64,000 nt of DNA. Origin: a virus. Where the stretch lies: IMG/VR virus record IMGVR_UViG_3300007735_000883, positions 1-64,000 of that record, one strand, 5' to 3'. The first letter of the stretch is position 1; each line of letters starts with the position of its first letter. The notes under the pieces are model-generated. The model worked only from the letters and a program-made list of their open reading frames with translations, ran no database searches and was not told the DNA's origin. A program made the position numbers and the translations under genes. Of this stretch, positions 36,333 through 44,926 are shown in pieces.

Positions 36333-39300
36333 ATGCCATCCATATCCATAGGTAACAGCACAATATCAGGAAATGCGTTTTCTCTAACAGGACCAACCGG
36401 TAATACTGGTCCTAGAGGTATTACAGGAAACGTTGGCCTTATAGGTATTACTGGTGGCCCCACCGGTTCTACAGGTATTTACATAAAAAATGTTGTAAAA
36501 ACTGATGCTGGATTTTTATTTTCGATGTTTGGTGGAACTACTATTGGTCCGATATCTGGATTCACGGGCCCTAATATATTGTATTATTCGTCCAAGGGAA
36601 TAAGTGCTGCATTCGGTACCGACTACTCTAGTGTATTTTTATACGCAACTGGAGGCATGACTTTTGCGTTTAGAGGAATTTGTGGTGGTAACGAATACGT
36701 TACTTCTTCAGTGAGTTCAGATGGCAGAGAAGTATTAGTAACTGTTCAAAACCTCCCATCAGGTTCTGTCTTATACGGTATAAGCACAGATAATTTCTTA
36801 GCGTATACTAACAGTTCATACACTGCTACTAAAACTAAAATTAAAATTGAAAATCAAACAACAGAAGACGATACTAGTTCGTTTAAATCTTCTACAAATT
36901 TTGGAACATTAAATTTTGGTTTGACTGCAAATGCTGTTTCCAATAAAATAAACGATGTTGAAACGTATTTGGATTCTACCCATCCATTTTTACCTATATC
37001 AAGTTTAAACAGAAGTTTTAATCCTGTTAGCGTTTTAAAAACAAATGGAATACGTAGCATAGATTCTGGTGGTTACGTGTTGGATATGAATAAAGCTTCT
37101 GTTTTTAAAATTAGTACTCCAGTTGGTATAACTTCATTTTACGTAGACACAAACGCTCCACAAAAATTAAAAACTTGGTTATTTTTTATTGAAGGCAGTG
37201 ATGTTTGGAATTTTCCACAAAATGTGTACTTTGAAAATGGAATAACAGGTATACAAAATTACGCGTTTAGTCCAGGAATGAATATTCTTAGAATTGAATC
37301 AGATCCTATAAATAATAATTCTTTTTACGCATCATTTGTTGATCGTTTCTTTGGCGATTCTGGTGTTGGTATTAAATACGGTGGTATAGGTTCGTGTTGT
37401 AAAACAGACGGCACTTGTGAAGACTACACCACACAGTCTGTTTGTACTGATGTATATCGTGGTGTATTTACTCCTTTAGCTAGTTGTGCTAATACCTGTG
37501 ATGTTGGTTCGTGTTGTATAAACGGAACATGTTACGATACTGTTCAGCGCAGCGTATGTGCTGCCGCAGGTGGTGTGTTTGGATCTTCTAGCTGTAGTGT
37601 TCGTGGGCCGTGTAATCTGGTGTATACGGTAGAAACCGTGGATCCCCCAGAATCGTCTACAGTTATTGAATACTCTAATTCTGCATCTGTAGCAAATCCA
37701 CAGATAATAGCAACATTTAACGTAAAAACAAATCAAGCAAATTCAAAGGTAGAAATACCAAATGCAATTAATGATTCCCAAGGAGCGTTAGAAGGAGAAT
37801 TTTTCATCAAAGATCATCTGGGCGTACAAGATGTTTCTGGAGTATATACTATATCAACCCCTAATCTAAATCCGGGATTAACATTTACTCTACAATTTAA
37901 TAATTCTCAAGATGCAATGGTTCCGGGAACAGTTTATATTCCTACTGACTTTACTGTAAAATTAAAAGACAGTTCTGGTGTAGATAAATCTAGTTTAATA
38001 TACAACCTAAAACCCAGCGTGATAAATACGTGTGCTGGTGTTCCTAATAGTGTGCTGATAAAAACACACTATTTTGCTAATCGTTATTGTAGAGACTGTT
38101 ATAATAAATTATACAGTAGAACAACGTATTATCCTGTCCAAAAACAAAACGGATCTTTTGATTTTTGTGTAAATTTAACAAAAAATGAAGAAGGTAACTA
38201 CGTTACTACACCAGTTTGTACCGTAACATCTGATGTGGAACACGTTAATGACTGTAAAATTACAGCTTTAAATGAATACAGCTCAATGGGCGATACTGTT
38301 GCAGAACAGTGCCCACATATAGATCACCAATTTAATCCAGCAAACTGCAATACTCCATGTAATATTGCAGTTCCTGTCACGGCTTATAGTGGACCTGGAT
38401 CTGGATCACAAATAGATGTAGATAGCTGCAAAGGCATTTCTTTAGAAAATCAAACCAGATATCCATATTGGCATGAAGTTTCTATAGAAAACACATCACA
38501 ACTACAAAACGATCTTGTTAGAGCGGGAGTGACACTTTCTCAAGATATTGATTATATAATGAGCAGTATAAAAAACAGTATTAGCGACAGTTTAAATCCA
38601 GACAATAATCTTCAAGTTTTATTTAATTCCACAAATCAAGGTAAAGGTATAACATTTGTTAGCAATCCTGCTTACGCTAGTTGTTGCCCCGCCGATGTTA
38701 TAACCAGTCCTTCTGGTGCTTCAAGTTGTTTAGATTTTACTGGATCCGCAACTTCTAAACCTAGATTTTTTGTAATTTATACTGGGACTGTAGACAGTAT
38801 GTATTGTTCCGGTGATGGTGGTGTGCCAAGGCAGGTTCAGCGCTGCGCATTTAGAACAAGTACCAAGTACACTTATGCTATAATAATTAAAGCTTGGTTT
38901 ACAGTGGCAACAGACGGAACAGTTACAGATTTTATAGACGCAACAAAACCGGGGTGTGTAGTCGATATAATTTGTACCAGGCGTGAAGCAGAAAGAAGCT
39001 GTGGTTCTGGAGGCAGTTCAATTTGTACTGGTGTTTCTTGTGTTTCTGAACACGATAACGAATATTCTATAGACAGAATATCAGAAATTAAAGTTTCAAA
39101 TACCACCGGAGCCAGTTCGTGTAAAAAATTAATATTAACAAAAACCGAATATCAAGATGGTGCATGTTCTAGTGCTGGAACAAAATCTTTCAGAATAGAC
39201 ATAAACGAAACTACAAACTGGTACAGCAGTAGTCAGCAGTACGCACTTATAGAACAACAGTTATACGAACTTTTTTGGTATCCTTTATTTTGTTCTGATT

Positions 39301-40409
39301 GTGATGGGTCCGTTACTGCGTGCACTACCGGTGATTGTTTAAATCTTTGTTTTGGAAACGGGTCCCCGTATTCTTCTTCTATAACAAGCAGTAATGTTCA
39401 GTGTACAATGCAACCGTCTGTAAACAGAATAATAATAATAGAAAAAACAATAAGTGGAACAGATACAATACTGACTCCCAGAATTTATGGTCGTGGTGCT
39501 TCAGGGCTAGAAGAAAAAACAAACGAGTCTGTGTATTACGTGTTAGGTCAACCTACCGATCCATCAGATGTAAATACATTATACCGAGATTCGTGTAATA
39601 ACCCAGACAATACGTATAAATTTTTTAACTTGCCGCGAATTTTAAGTGGAACCCCCGTACAGATAAAATCTAATTTATTAGAAACAAATGAATTTACGGT
39701 GTATTATACCAACGGACAACAAAAAGAATTTTACGAATGGTATGCGTATTCTTGTGATGGGGGCGACACAAGAAATGCTCCAGTTCGTATAGTAAAAAAA
39801 CACAAAGAAAGCACTTCATTTTTGCCCGGTATAGACTTTAATTGTGTTGTAAACCCTAGGTCAGCAGACGAATTTGAAATTAACATAACAACAAAATGTG
39901 AAAATAATAACCCATCATGCATAGATGTAGAATATGACCAAGATATACCAGGATATGTTATAAAAAATACTAAATGGAAAATTGTAGAAATGCAGTCTAA
40001 TGTGTGGTACGAATATAAAGATACAGATGGAAAAAACACTAAAATTGTAAATTATACCGACAATGTTACAACATTTGGCCCAGATTACATTTCGTCTATT
40101 TACGATATGGACAGCCAATATATTTTAGATAAAAATAGATTCCCAACAGATAGGTACAGCACTCCCGGTAAAATTAATATGTTTATATCAGTTAGAGCGA
40201 ATCTATACTACCAACCGGTTGGATATAGACTAGTAGAAAAAACTAAAGTTATAAGCATAGATCGCAACACACTACGTCTTAGTTTAACTTCTTCTGGGTC
40301 TAGAAACACTAAATATAAATTAATAACAGACGAAGAAACAGGCAAATCTCAATGTGTGTTGATGGATTGTTCTGTAACTACCGATTGTAACACTCTTCCG
40401 GATTGTTAA
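36333..40409 (+). CDS. Giant collagen-like, Cys-rich adhesin (1358 aa)
   Basis: The N-terminal tag SISIGNSTISGN leads into a collagen-like stretch (SLTGPTGNTGPRGITGN, about 17-33). A beta-rich body follows, then two Cys modules near residue 352 (GSCCKTDGTCEDYTTQSVC; GSCCINGTCYDTVQRSVC), then about 900 residues with many single cysteines. CRDCYNK, CTRREAERSC and CSDCDGS stand out. No enzyme motif or membrane segment is seen. The cysteine density suggests a disulfide-stabilised extracellular protein, so it probably matures outside the reducing cytoplasm or after lysis. It is the longest of the paralogous adhesins; the function of the C-terminal two thirds is unknown. Confidence 0.65.
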   Translation: MPSISIGNSTISGNAFSLTGPTGNTGPRGITGNVGLIGITGGPTGSTGIYIKNVVKTDAGFLFSMFGGTTIGPISGFTGPNILYYSSKGISAAFGTDYSSVFLYATGGMTFAFRGICGGNEYVTSSVSSDGREVLVTVQNLPSGSVLYGISTDNFLAYTNSSYTATKTKIKIENQTTEDDTSSFKSSTNFGTLNFGLTANAVSNKINDVETYLDSTHPFLPISSLNRSFNPVSVLKTNGIRSIDSGGYVLDMNKASVFKISTPVGITSFYVDTNAPQKLKTWLFFIEGSDVWNFPQNVYFENGITGIQNYAFSPGMNILRIESDPINNNSFYASFVDRFFGDSGVGIKYGGIGSCCKTDGTCEDYTTQSVCTDVYRGVFTPLASCANTCDVGSCCINGTCYDTVQRSVCAAAGGVFGSSSCSVRGPCNLVYTVETVDPPESSTVIEYSNSASVANPQIIATFNVKTNQANSKVEIPNAINDSQGALEGEFFIKDHLGVQDVSGVYTISTPNLNPGLTFTLQFNNSQDAMVPGTVYIPTDFTVKLKDSSGVDKSSLIYNLKPSVINTCAGVPNSVLIKTHYFANRYCRDCYNKLYSRTTYYPVQKQNGSFDFCVNLTKNEEGNYVTTPVCTVTSDVEHVNDCKITALNEYSSMGDTVAEQCPHIDHQFNPANCNTPCNIAVPVTAYSGPGSGSQIDVDSCKGISLENQTRYPYWHEVSIENTSQLQNDLVRAGVTLSQDIDYIMSSIKNSISDSLNPDNNLQVLFNSTNQGKGITFVSNPAYASCCPADVITSPSGASSCLDFTGSATSKPRFFVIYTGTVDSMYCSGDGGVPRQVQRCAFRTSTKYTYAIIIKAWFTVATDGTVTDFIDATKPGCVVDIICTRREAERSCGSGGSSICTGVSCVSEHDNEYSIDRISEIKVSNTTGASSCKKLILTKTEYQDGACSSAGTKSFRIDINETTNWYSSSQQYALIEQQLYELFWYPLFCSDCDGSVTACTTGDCLNLCFGNGSPYSSSITSSNVQCTMQPSVNRIIIIEKTISGTDTILTPRIYGRGASGLEEKTNESVYYVLGQPTDPSDVNTLYRDSCNNPDNTYKFFNLPRILSGTPVQIKSNLLETNEFTVYYTNGQQKEFYEWYAYSCDGGDTRNAPVRIVKKHKESTSFLPGIDFNCVVNPRSADEFEINITTKCENNNPSCIDVEYDQDIPGYVIKNTKWKIVEMQSNVWYEYKDTDGKNTKIVNYTDNVTTFGPDYISSIYDMDSQYILDKNRFPTDRYSTPGKINMFISVRANLYYQPVGYRLVEKTKVISIDRNTLRLSLTSSGSRNTKYKLITDEETGKSQCVLMDCSVTTDCNTLPDC

Positions 40410-40410
40410 T

Positions 40411-41691
40411 ATGAGCATACATTTTAGATCAAGAATAACCAATCAACAGCTAAAACCAACAGTAATTACGACTGGTAGTGGTTGGTGTTGTTCTACATCA
40501 CGAGTGGTTGCTAACAGAACTCTTTGTCAAGGTGGATTTTTTATTCTCGGCGGAACAAATAATGCGTTTTGCCCACAAACTGCAACTTGCAGATCTGGGT
40601 TTATAGGTACAAATGGAGCGTGTTGTTATTGGGAAAAAAGCAATGATATCTATTCACAAGTGTGCGAAAATGTGGACAGTGCTATAGACTGTGCTGAAAA
40701 AAATCAAGGGTTAACAGACGGATTATACCCCACATTTACTCTGGGCGGATCGTGCATTGAGCAAGGTGGAAGTGTGTCGTGTGGTGGGGTGGAGAATTTA
40801 AATCCAGATCAAGTATTTTTAGACAACAGAGACGCCGATATAACGCAAGATGTACTTGTAGGCTATTGTTGTGGAGATGTAGGAGATTGTAGCAAAACAC
40901 TAGAAAGAAAGTGCAGTGGAACTTGGGCACCACCGCATAATACACAGTTATATTCGTGTGAATCTGATATTTGTTCTGGTATTTTAAGATCAATGACGGA
41001 CGATCCTCGAATACCACCAGTTATAACAACATACGAGTTAGAAAACACAACAAATGAACTTCAAAAAGTACCACAGATAGGACAGTATTATCAGGGTGGA
41101 ATTTATATTGGAACGTTTAGTGTTATAAAAAATAGTGAGTCTACAGTTTTTGGAAACACCAATACAGGTGATGGTAATCCGCATAAAGCAAGGTCCAGCA
41201 ATTCTTTTAATACTATAGGAAAATGGATTCTTATTGCTGATGATGAGGATTTAGAGTTTGAAATGCCGTTCAACGAGTCGGATGAAGCTCCAGCAAATAT
41301 AAATGTGTCGTATAGTGACGGCTTATACAATACACAAAACAACACTGAAACTAAACTGTTTAAAATAATAAAAAATTATAAGAAAAATGGATTTCAGGAC
41401 TGGTATCTTCCAAGTCAAGACGAACTTGCGTTTTATTTTAATAATATAAAACTGGACACAGAAATATACAAACAAGCAAATATGAAAGAAGGACTGTATT
41501 TGTCGTCTACAGGATTTAAATTGGGCAACACTCAACAAATACAATCCAACTATTATAATTACGCTCAAACTACACTAGAAACCGACACTTACGGAAAAGT
41601 GTCGTTATTAAACAGAAAAGCACCAGCAAAAATTCGTTTGTTTAGAAGAATTTATGTAATAGATCCAATTTTAGTGAGAGAAACAAATTAA
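40411..41691 (+). CDS. Cys-repeat adhesin with DUF1566-like C-terminus (426 aa)
   Basis: It starts 1 nt after the preceding stop. The N-terminal half has three divergent Cys modules (GWCCSTSRVVANRTLC, GACCYWEKSNDIYSQVC, GYCCGDVGDCSKTLERKC). The C-terminal half is a DUF1566/Lcl-type domain: GQYYQGGIYIGTF, QDWYLPSQDELAFYFNNI, LYLSSTG and AKIRLFRRI. The same block order closes the protein at 32428, but without a collagen stalk here. The two DUF1566 domains share WYLPS.DELAF. It is probably a second receptor-binding tip or a chaperone-like partner. Last gene of the adhesin operon, before a sigma-70-like promoter. Confidence 0.65.
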   Translation: MSIHFRSRITNQQLKPTVITTGSGWCCSTSRVVANRTLCQGGFFILGGTNNAFCPQTATCRSGFIGTNGACCYWEKSNDIYSQVCENVDSAIDCAEKNQGLTDGLYPTFTLGGSCIEQGGSVSCGGVENLNPDQVFLDNRDADITQDVLVGYCCGDVGDCSKTLERKCSGTWAPPHNTQLYSCESDICSGILRSMTDDPRIPPVITTYELENTTNELQKVPQIGQYYQGGIYIGTFSVIKNSESTVFGNTNTGDGNPHKARSSNSFNTIGKWILIADDEDLEFEMPFNESDEAPANINVSYSDGLYNTQNNTETKLFKIIKNYKKNGFQDWYLPSQDELAFYFNNIKLDTEIYKQANMKEGLYLSSTGFKLGNTQQIQSNYYNYAQTTLETDTYGKVSLLNRKAPAKIRLFRRIYVIDPILVRETN

Positions 41692-41694
41692 TTT

Positions 41695-41722
41695 TTGACT
41701 ATTAATTTTTTTGTTATATACT
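41695..41722 (+). promoter_or_regulatory. Sigma-70-like promoter (TTGACT-N16-TATACT)
   Basis: -35 TTGACT (41695-41700) and -10 TATACT (41717-41722) are 16 bp apart, identical in hexamer and spacing to the gene 32 promoter. A second TATACT lies at 41727-41732. The ribosome site TAGGAG precedes the ATG at 41748. Confidence 0.6.
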
Positions 41723-41747
41723 ACTATATACTATAGGAGTTTATATT

Positions 41748-42341
41748 ATGGGATGTGGATGCAATAAAAACAAAAATCAACAACCGGTAACTGAAACCAA
41801 TACTCAAGAACAGACTCCAACAACTAATTCTGTTCCTACTTTTAGAACTGTAAACCAAATTCCTCAAGAAAACGGTATCTTAAATAAGATGAGCATGGTT
41901 AAAAGCTTTGCCTCCGCTATGGCGTCTAGAGGAATAAATAATAAAAAAACAAGCATTCCAGTAAAACAATTACGTGTTTTAAGTTGTTTTGGTAATACAG
42001 ATCGTGGTGGTGAGCTGCCTCCATGTGAACATCTAAAACAAAGCCAGACTCCTGGTAAACATTTTTGTGGTGGTTGTGGTTGTGGTGATAAGCCTCATAC
42101 TTGGCTGATGGCAAAAGAATCAGAGTACAGTAAATTAGACTACCCAAATCTAAACTGTCCTTTAAATATGCCAGGATTTACCAACTACAAACAAAGCGAA
42201 CCGGATGAAGCAAATGAGCCTATTACTAGACGATACTATATTGAAAATATAGATTTTAATGAAATATTGGCAACACCAGTGTCGTCTCCGGATCCTAAAC
42301 AACCGCCACAGAATCCAGAAACCCAACAAACAAACCAATAA
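41748..42341 (+). CDS. Cys-rich, probably metal-binding protein conserved in marine T4-like phages (197 aa)
   Basis: The protein starts MGCGCNKNKNQQ, continues with a Gln/Thr-rich linker, then a compact Cys/His region (about 85-125): CFGNTDRGGELPPCEHLKQS, then HFCGGCGCGDKPHTW. YSKLDYPNLNCPLNMPGFTNY follows. The spacing C...C-x-H ... H-x-C-x2-C-x-C suggests zinc or iron-sulfur binding. I recall similar proteins of unknown function next to the neck genes of cyanophages. It has its own sigma-70-like promoter and TAGGAG ribosome site, so it may be expressed earlier than the late structural genes around it. Confidence 0.6.
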   Translation: MGCGCNKNKNQQPVTETNTQEQTPTTNSVPTFRTVNQIPQENGILNKMSMVKSFASAMASRGINNKKTSIPVKQLRVLSCFGNTDRGGELPPCEHLKQSQTPGKHFCGGCGCGDKPHTWLMAKESEYSKLDYPNLNCPLNMPGFTNYKQSEPDEANEPITRRYYIENIDFNEILATPVSSPDPKQPPQNPETQQTNQ

Positions 42342-42353
42342 ACTTTAAAATGC

Positions 42354-42361
42354 CATAAATA
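42354..42361 (+). promoter_or_regulatory. T4-type late promoter (CATAAATA) for gene 13
   Basis: CATAAATA followed by CG lies 14 nt before the gene 13 ATG and would start the neck-terminase-tail operon. Confidence 0.5.
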
Positions 42362-42375
42362 CGTATAGGTAATTT

Positions 42376-43176
42376 ATGGCAAATCCAAATTCTAGACAAA
42401 CTTTAATCGAATACTGCTTACGTAAGCTTGGCTCTCCCGTTGTTGAAATAAACGTAGACTGGCAACAATGCGAGGACCGCTTAGACGAAGCTTTAGATTT
42501 TTTTACAGAACGCCATTTTGATGGTGTTGAAAAGATATTTTTTAAATATCAAGTAACAGAACAAGATATAACTAATCAGTACATTTCCACAGAGAATATT
42601 TCGTATCCTAATGGAGTAGACGGACCCACAGGAAAAGAAATAGTCACTGTGGTTAAAGTTATGCAATTTGGTAATTTTGCAAACATCAACATGTTTGATA
42701 TTCGTTATCAGATGGCCCTAACCGATTACTTTGGTGTAAACAGAAATCTTCAAGGGACTCATTCTATGGGTCTTGCTAATTATGATGCCATGATGCGGTA
42801 CATAAAACTAATTGAAGATTATTTTCAACCAGAAAAAGCAGTTAATTTTAGTAAAGTAACTAATAAAATTCATTTAGACATGGATTGGGGGAAAGAAGTT
42901 GTACCAGGCGAATGGTTGGTTATACAAGCATACGCTGCTTTAGACCCACAAAAATATACAGAGATATACAATGACCGTTATCTTAAACGATATCTTACAG
43001 CGTTATTAAAAAAGCAATGGGGAGCAAACATGTCAAAATTTGACGGTGTTGCTTTGCCCGGTGGTGTAACTATGCGCGGCGGAATACTGTACGCCGAAGC
43101 TATACAAGAAATGGCACAAATAGAAGCAGAATTTATGAGTAATACTCAGCTACCGATAGATTTTATGACAGGTTGA
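42376..43176 (+). CDS. 13: Neck protein gp13
   Basis: The 266 residues match gp13 of T4-like marine phages. The N-terminal helix SRQTLIEYCLRKLGSPVVEINVDWQQCEDRLDEALDFF (about 6-43) is the family signature, with ALTDYFGVNRNL and VPGEWLVIQAYAAL... PQKYTEIYNDRYLKRYLTALLKKQWG later. gp13 forms the neck collar under the portal and seals the filled head with gp14. It is followed by gp14 after 1 nt. A late promoter lies upstream. Confidence 0.95.
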   Translation: MANPNSRQTLIEYCLRKLGSPVVEINVDWQQCEDRLDEALDFFTERHFDGVEKIFFKYQVTEQDITNQYISTENISYPNGVDGPTGKEIVTVVKVMQFGNFANINMFDIRYQMALTDYFGVNRNLQGTHSMGLANYDAMMRYIKLIEDYFQPEKAVNFSKVTNKIHLDMDWGKEVVPGEWLVIQAYAALDPQKYTEIYNDRYLKRYLTALLKKQWGANMSKFDGVALPGGVTMRGGILYAEAIQEMAQIEAEFMSNTQLPIDFMTG

Positions 43177-43177
43177 T

Positions 43178-43801
43178 ATGCCAGTAAATCCATATTTCAA
43201 AGATTATTCAGGAGAGCAGAATCTTGTAGAAGATCTGACCATTGAAATTATTAAAACAATGGGTAGAGATATGGTGTACATTCCCAGAGAAAAATACAAC
43301 CAAGATGTGCTATTTGGCGAGCAAACAGGAGTTAGTTTTAAAACCGGTATACCACTAGAAATGTATATTGATTCTGTTACTGGGTTTCAGGGTCAAGGAG
43401 ATATAGTAAGCAAATTTGGTATTGAAATCAAAGACAATGTTAATCTAACTGTATCTAAAAAACGTTTTATAGAAGAAGTTCAAACTCGTGTGCCATCAAT
43501 AACCAGACCACGCGAAGGTGATCTAGTATTTTTTCCGTTAGCCCGAGCTTTATTTGAAATAAACTTTGTTGAGCACGAAAATCCGTTTTATCAGTTAGGA
43601 AAACTGTATTCGTATAGATTGTCGTGTGAACTGTTCACTTACAATCAAGAGGATGTACATACCGGAAATACGGATATTGATGCTGCAGACACAGAAAATA
43701 AAGGTCTTACTGCCGAGAATGATGAGATTGAGCGTTTAGATAAAGATTTTGAAATTTTAGATTTTACTGAAACAGATCCTTTCTCTGAAGGAAACTACTA
43801 A
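43178..43801 (+). CDS. 14: Neck protein gp14
   Basis: The 207-residue protein matches gp14. N-terminal VNPYFKDYSGEQNLVEDL, then VYIPREKYNQDVLFGEQTG and EMYIDSVTGFQGQGDIVSKFG (about 65-85), then EGDLVFFPLARALFEINFVEHENPFYQLGKL. It acts with gp13 in the neck for head-tail joining. The acidic C-terminal tail (FTETDPFSEGNY) ends on the A of the next ATG (1-nt overlap), implying coupled translation with gp15. Confidence 0.93.
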   Translation: MPVNPYFKDYSGEQNLVEDLTIEIIKTMGRDMVYIPREKYNQDVLFGEQTGVSFKTGIPLEMYIDSVTGFQGQGDIVSKFGIEIKDNVNLTVSKKRFIEEVQTRVPSITRPREGDLVFFPLARALFEINFVEHENPFYQLGKLYSYRLSCELFTYNQEDVHTGNTDIDAADTENKGLTAENDEIERLDKDFEILDFTETDPFSEGNY

Positions 43802-44475
43802 TGTTTACATACTACAATAACGAATCGATACGAAAGCTTGTAGTTGGATTTGGTTCGTTATTTAACAACGTTCATATAATGCAAAAATACACTAATGGAT
43901 CTGACCGAGATTTTTTAGTGCCTCTAACATATTCCGCCAAAGAAAAATATGTTAAACGTTTAACACTACCTAGCTCTATTAGCGACAAAACTCGTGTGGA
44001 TGTAAATCTACCACAGTTAAGTTTTGAGATGACAAATATTACATATGATCCAGCAAGACATTTAAACAAAATACATAAAAAACAACAGAGCACCACTGGA
44101 TTGACTGGTGATACTTCTTATATGGAAGTTCCATATAATTTTACATTTGGTGTGTACGCGTATACCAGAAACATAGAAGAAAATCTTCAGATAATGGAGC
44201 AAATTTTACCAAATTTTTCTCCAGAATTTATTATAAGTTTAAATTTTACAAGTATTCACAGAAAAGTAGACGTTCCTATATCTTTGTTACAAACTAGTCT
44301 ATTAGAAGATTACGAAGGAGATTTTAGTACTAGACGTATGGTTGTTAGTTCGTTTATATTTAATGCAAAATCGTACGTGTTTGGTAGAGTAAAATCCGAT
44401 TACAATGTTACTTCGTATCAAGGTATTGGAGAAATTCTTATTGACGGAATTACATTTGGCATAACAGGACCTTAA
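43801..44475 (+). CDS. 15: Tail terminator / sheath stabiliser gp15
   Basis: The 224 residues match gp15. Early TYYNNESIRKLVVGFGSLFNN is followed by DFLVPLTYSAKEKYVKRL, VDVNLPQLSFEMTNITYDPARHLNK and YMEVPYNFTFGVYAYTRN. gp15 caps the tube and sheath top and connects the tail to the neck. It is in the usual place between gp14 and the small terminase, overlapping gp14 by 1 nt. Confidence 0.93.
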   Translation: MFTYYNNESIRKLVVGFGSLFNNVHIMQKYTNGSDRDFLVPLTYSAKEKYVKRLTLPSSISDKTRVDVNLPQLSFEMTNITYDPARHLNKIHKKQQSTTGLTGDTSYMEVPYNFTFGVYAYTRNIEENLQIMEQILPNFSPEFIISLNFTSIHRKVDVPISLLQTSLLEDYEGDFSTRRMVVSSFIFNAKSYVFGRVKSDYNVTSYQGIGEILIDGITFGITGP

Positions 44476-44479
44476 TTAT

Positions 44480-44926
44480 ATGAGTGATGATATTATTTCT
44501 AAATCATTAGGTATTGATTTTATTGGCCCAGTACAACCAATAACTTCCGAAGCCTTACCTGCTAAGGAAGAAAAAAATTTAGATAAAGATTTTGAGTACG
44601 CTAAAGACAATATAAAACTGTTAATATCTAACGGTACGGACGCAATAGAAGAAATATTAAAAGTAGCAAAAGCTGGCGACTCTCCTCGCGCATATGAGGT
44701 TGTGTCGCAGCTGTTAAAAACTGTTGCAGATATGAATAAAGACCTATTAGATCTGCACCAAAAAGCTAAAGCTGTTAAGAAAGAGACAGTAAACGTTAAA
44801 AACACAACCAACAATTCTATATACGTTGGTTCTACTAGTGAATTACAAGATTTGATTAACAAAGACCGTAGCCGTAAAAAGGCTTTGGATAGTCAAACGC
44901 TTTTTGATAATACCAATGGGCTATAA
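44480..44926 (+). CDS. 16: Terminase small subunit gp16
   Basis: The 148-residue product has the expected length and features: an acidic N-terminal part, a central helical pair (FEYAKDNIKLLISNGTDAIEEILKVAKAGDSPRAYEVVSQLLKTV) that forms the oligomeric ring in the family, and a C-terminal region that contacts the motor (STSELQDLINKDR). It recognises or regulates DNA for packaging by gp17. The start lies 4 nt after the gp15 stop. The end overlaps gp17 by 11 nt. Confidence 0.9.
   Translation: MSDDIISKSLGIDFIGPVQPITSEALPAKEEKNLDKDFEYAKDNIKLLISNGTDAIEEILKVAKAGDSPRAYEVVSQLLKTVADMNKDLLDLHQKAKAVKKETVNVKNTTNNSIYVGSTSELQDLINKDRSRKKALDSQTLFDNTNGL

Noticed and set aside
32480-36480. Short DNA repeats in collagen-like regions as a CRISPR-like or mobile repeat
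   Set aside because: They encode Gly-X-Thr stalks in frame, vary in length and have no spacers.
44904-44915. Upstream TTG start for gp17
   Set aside because: The ATG at 44916 fits the family N-terminus; no ribosome site supports the TTG.
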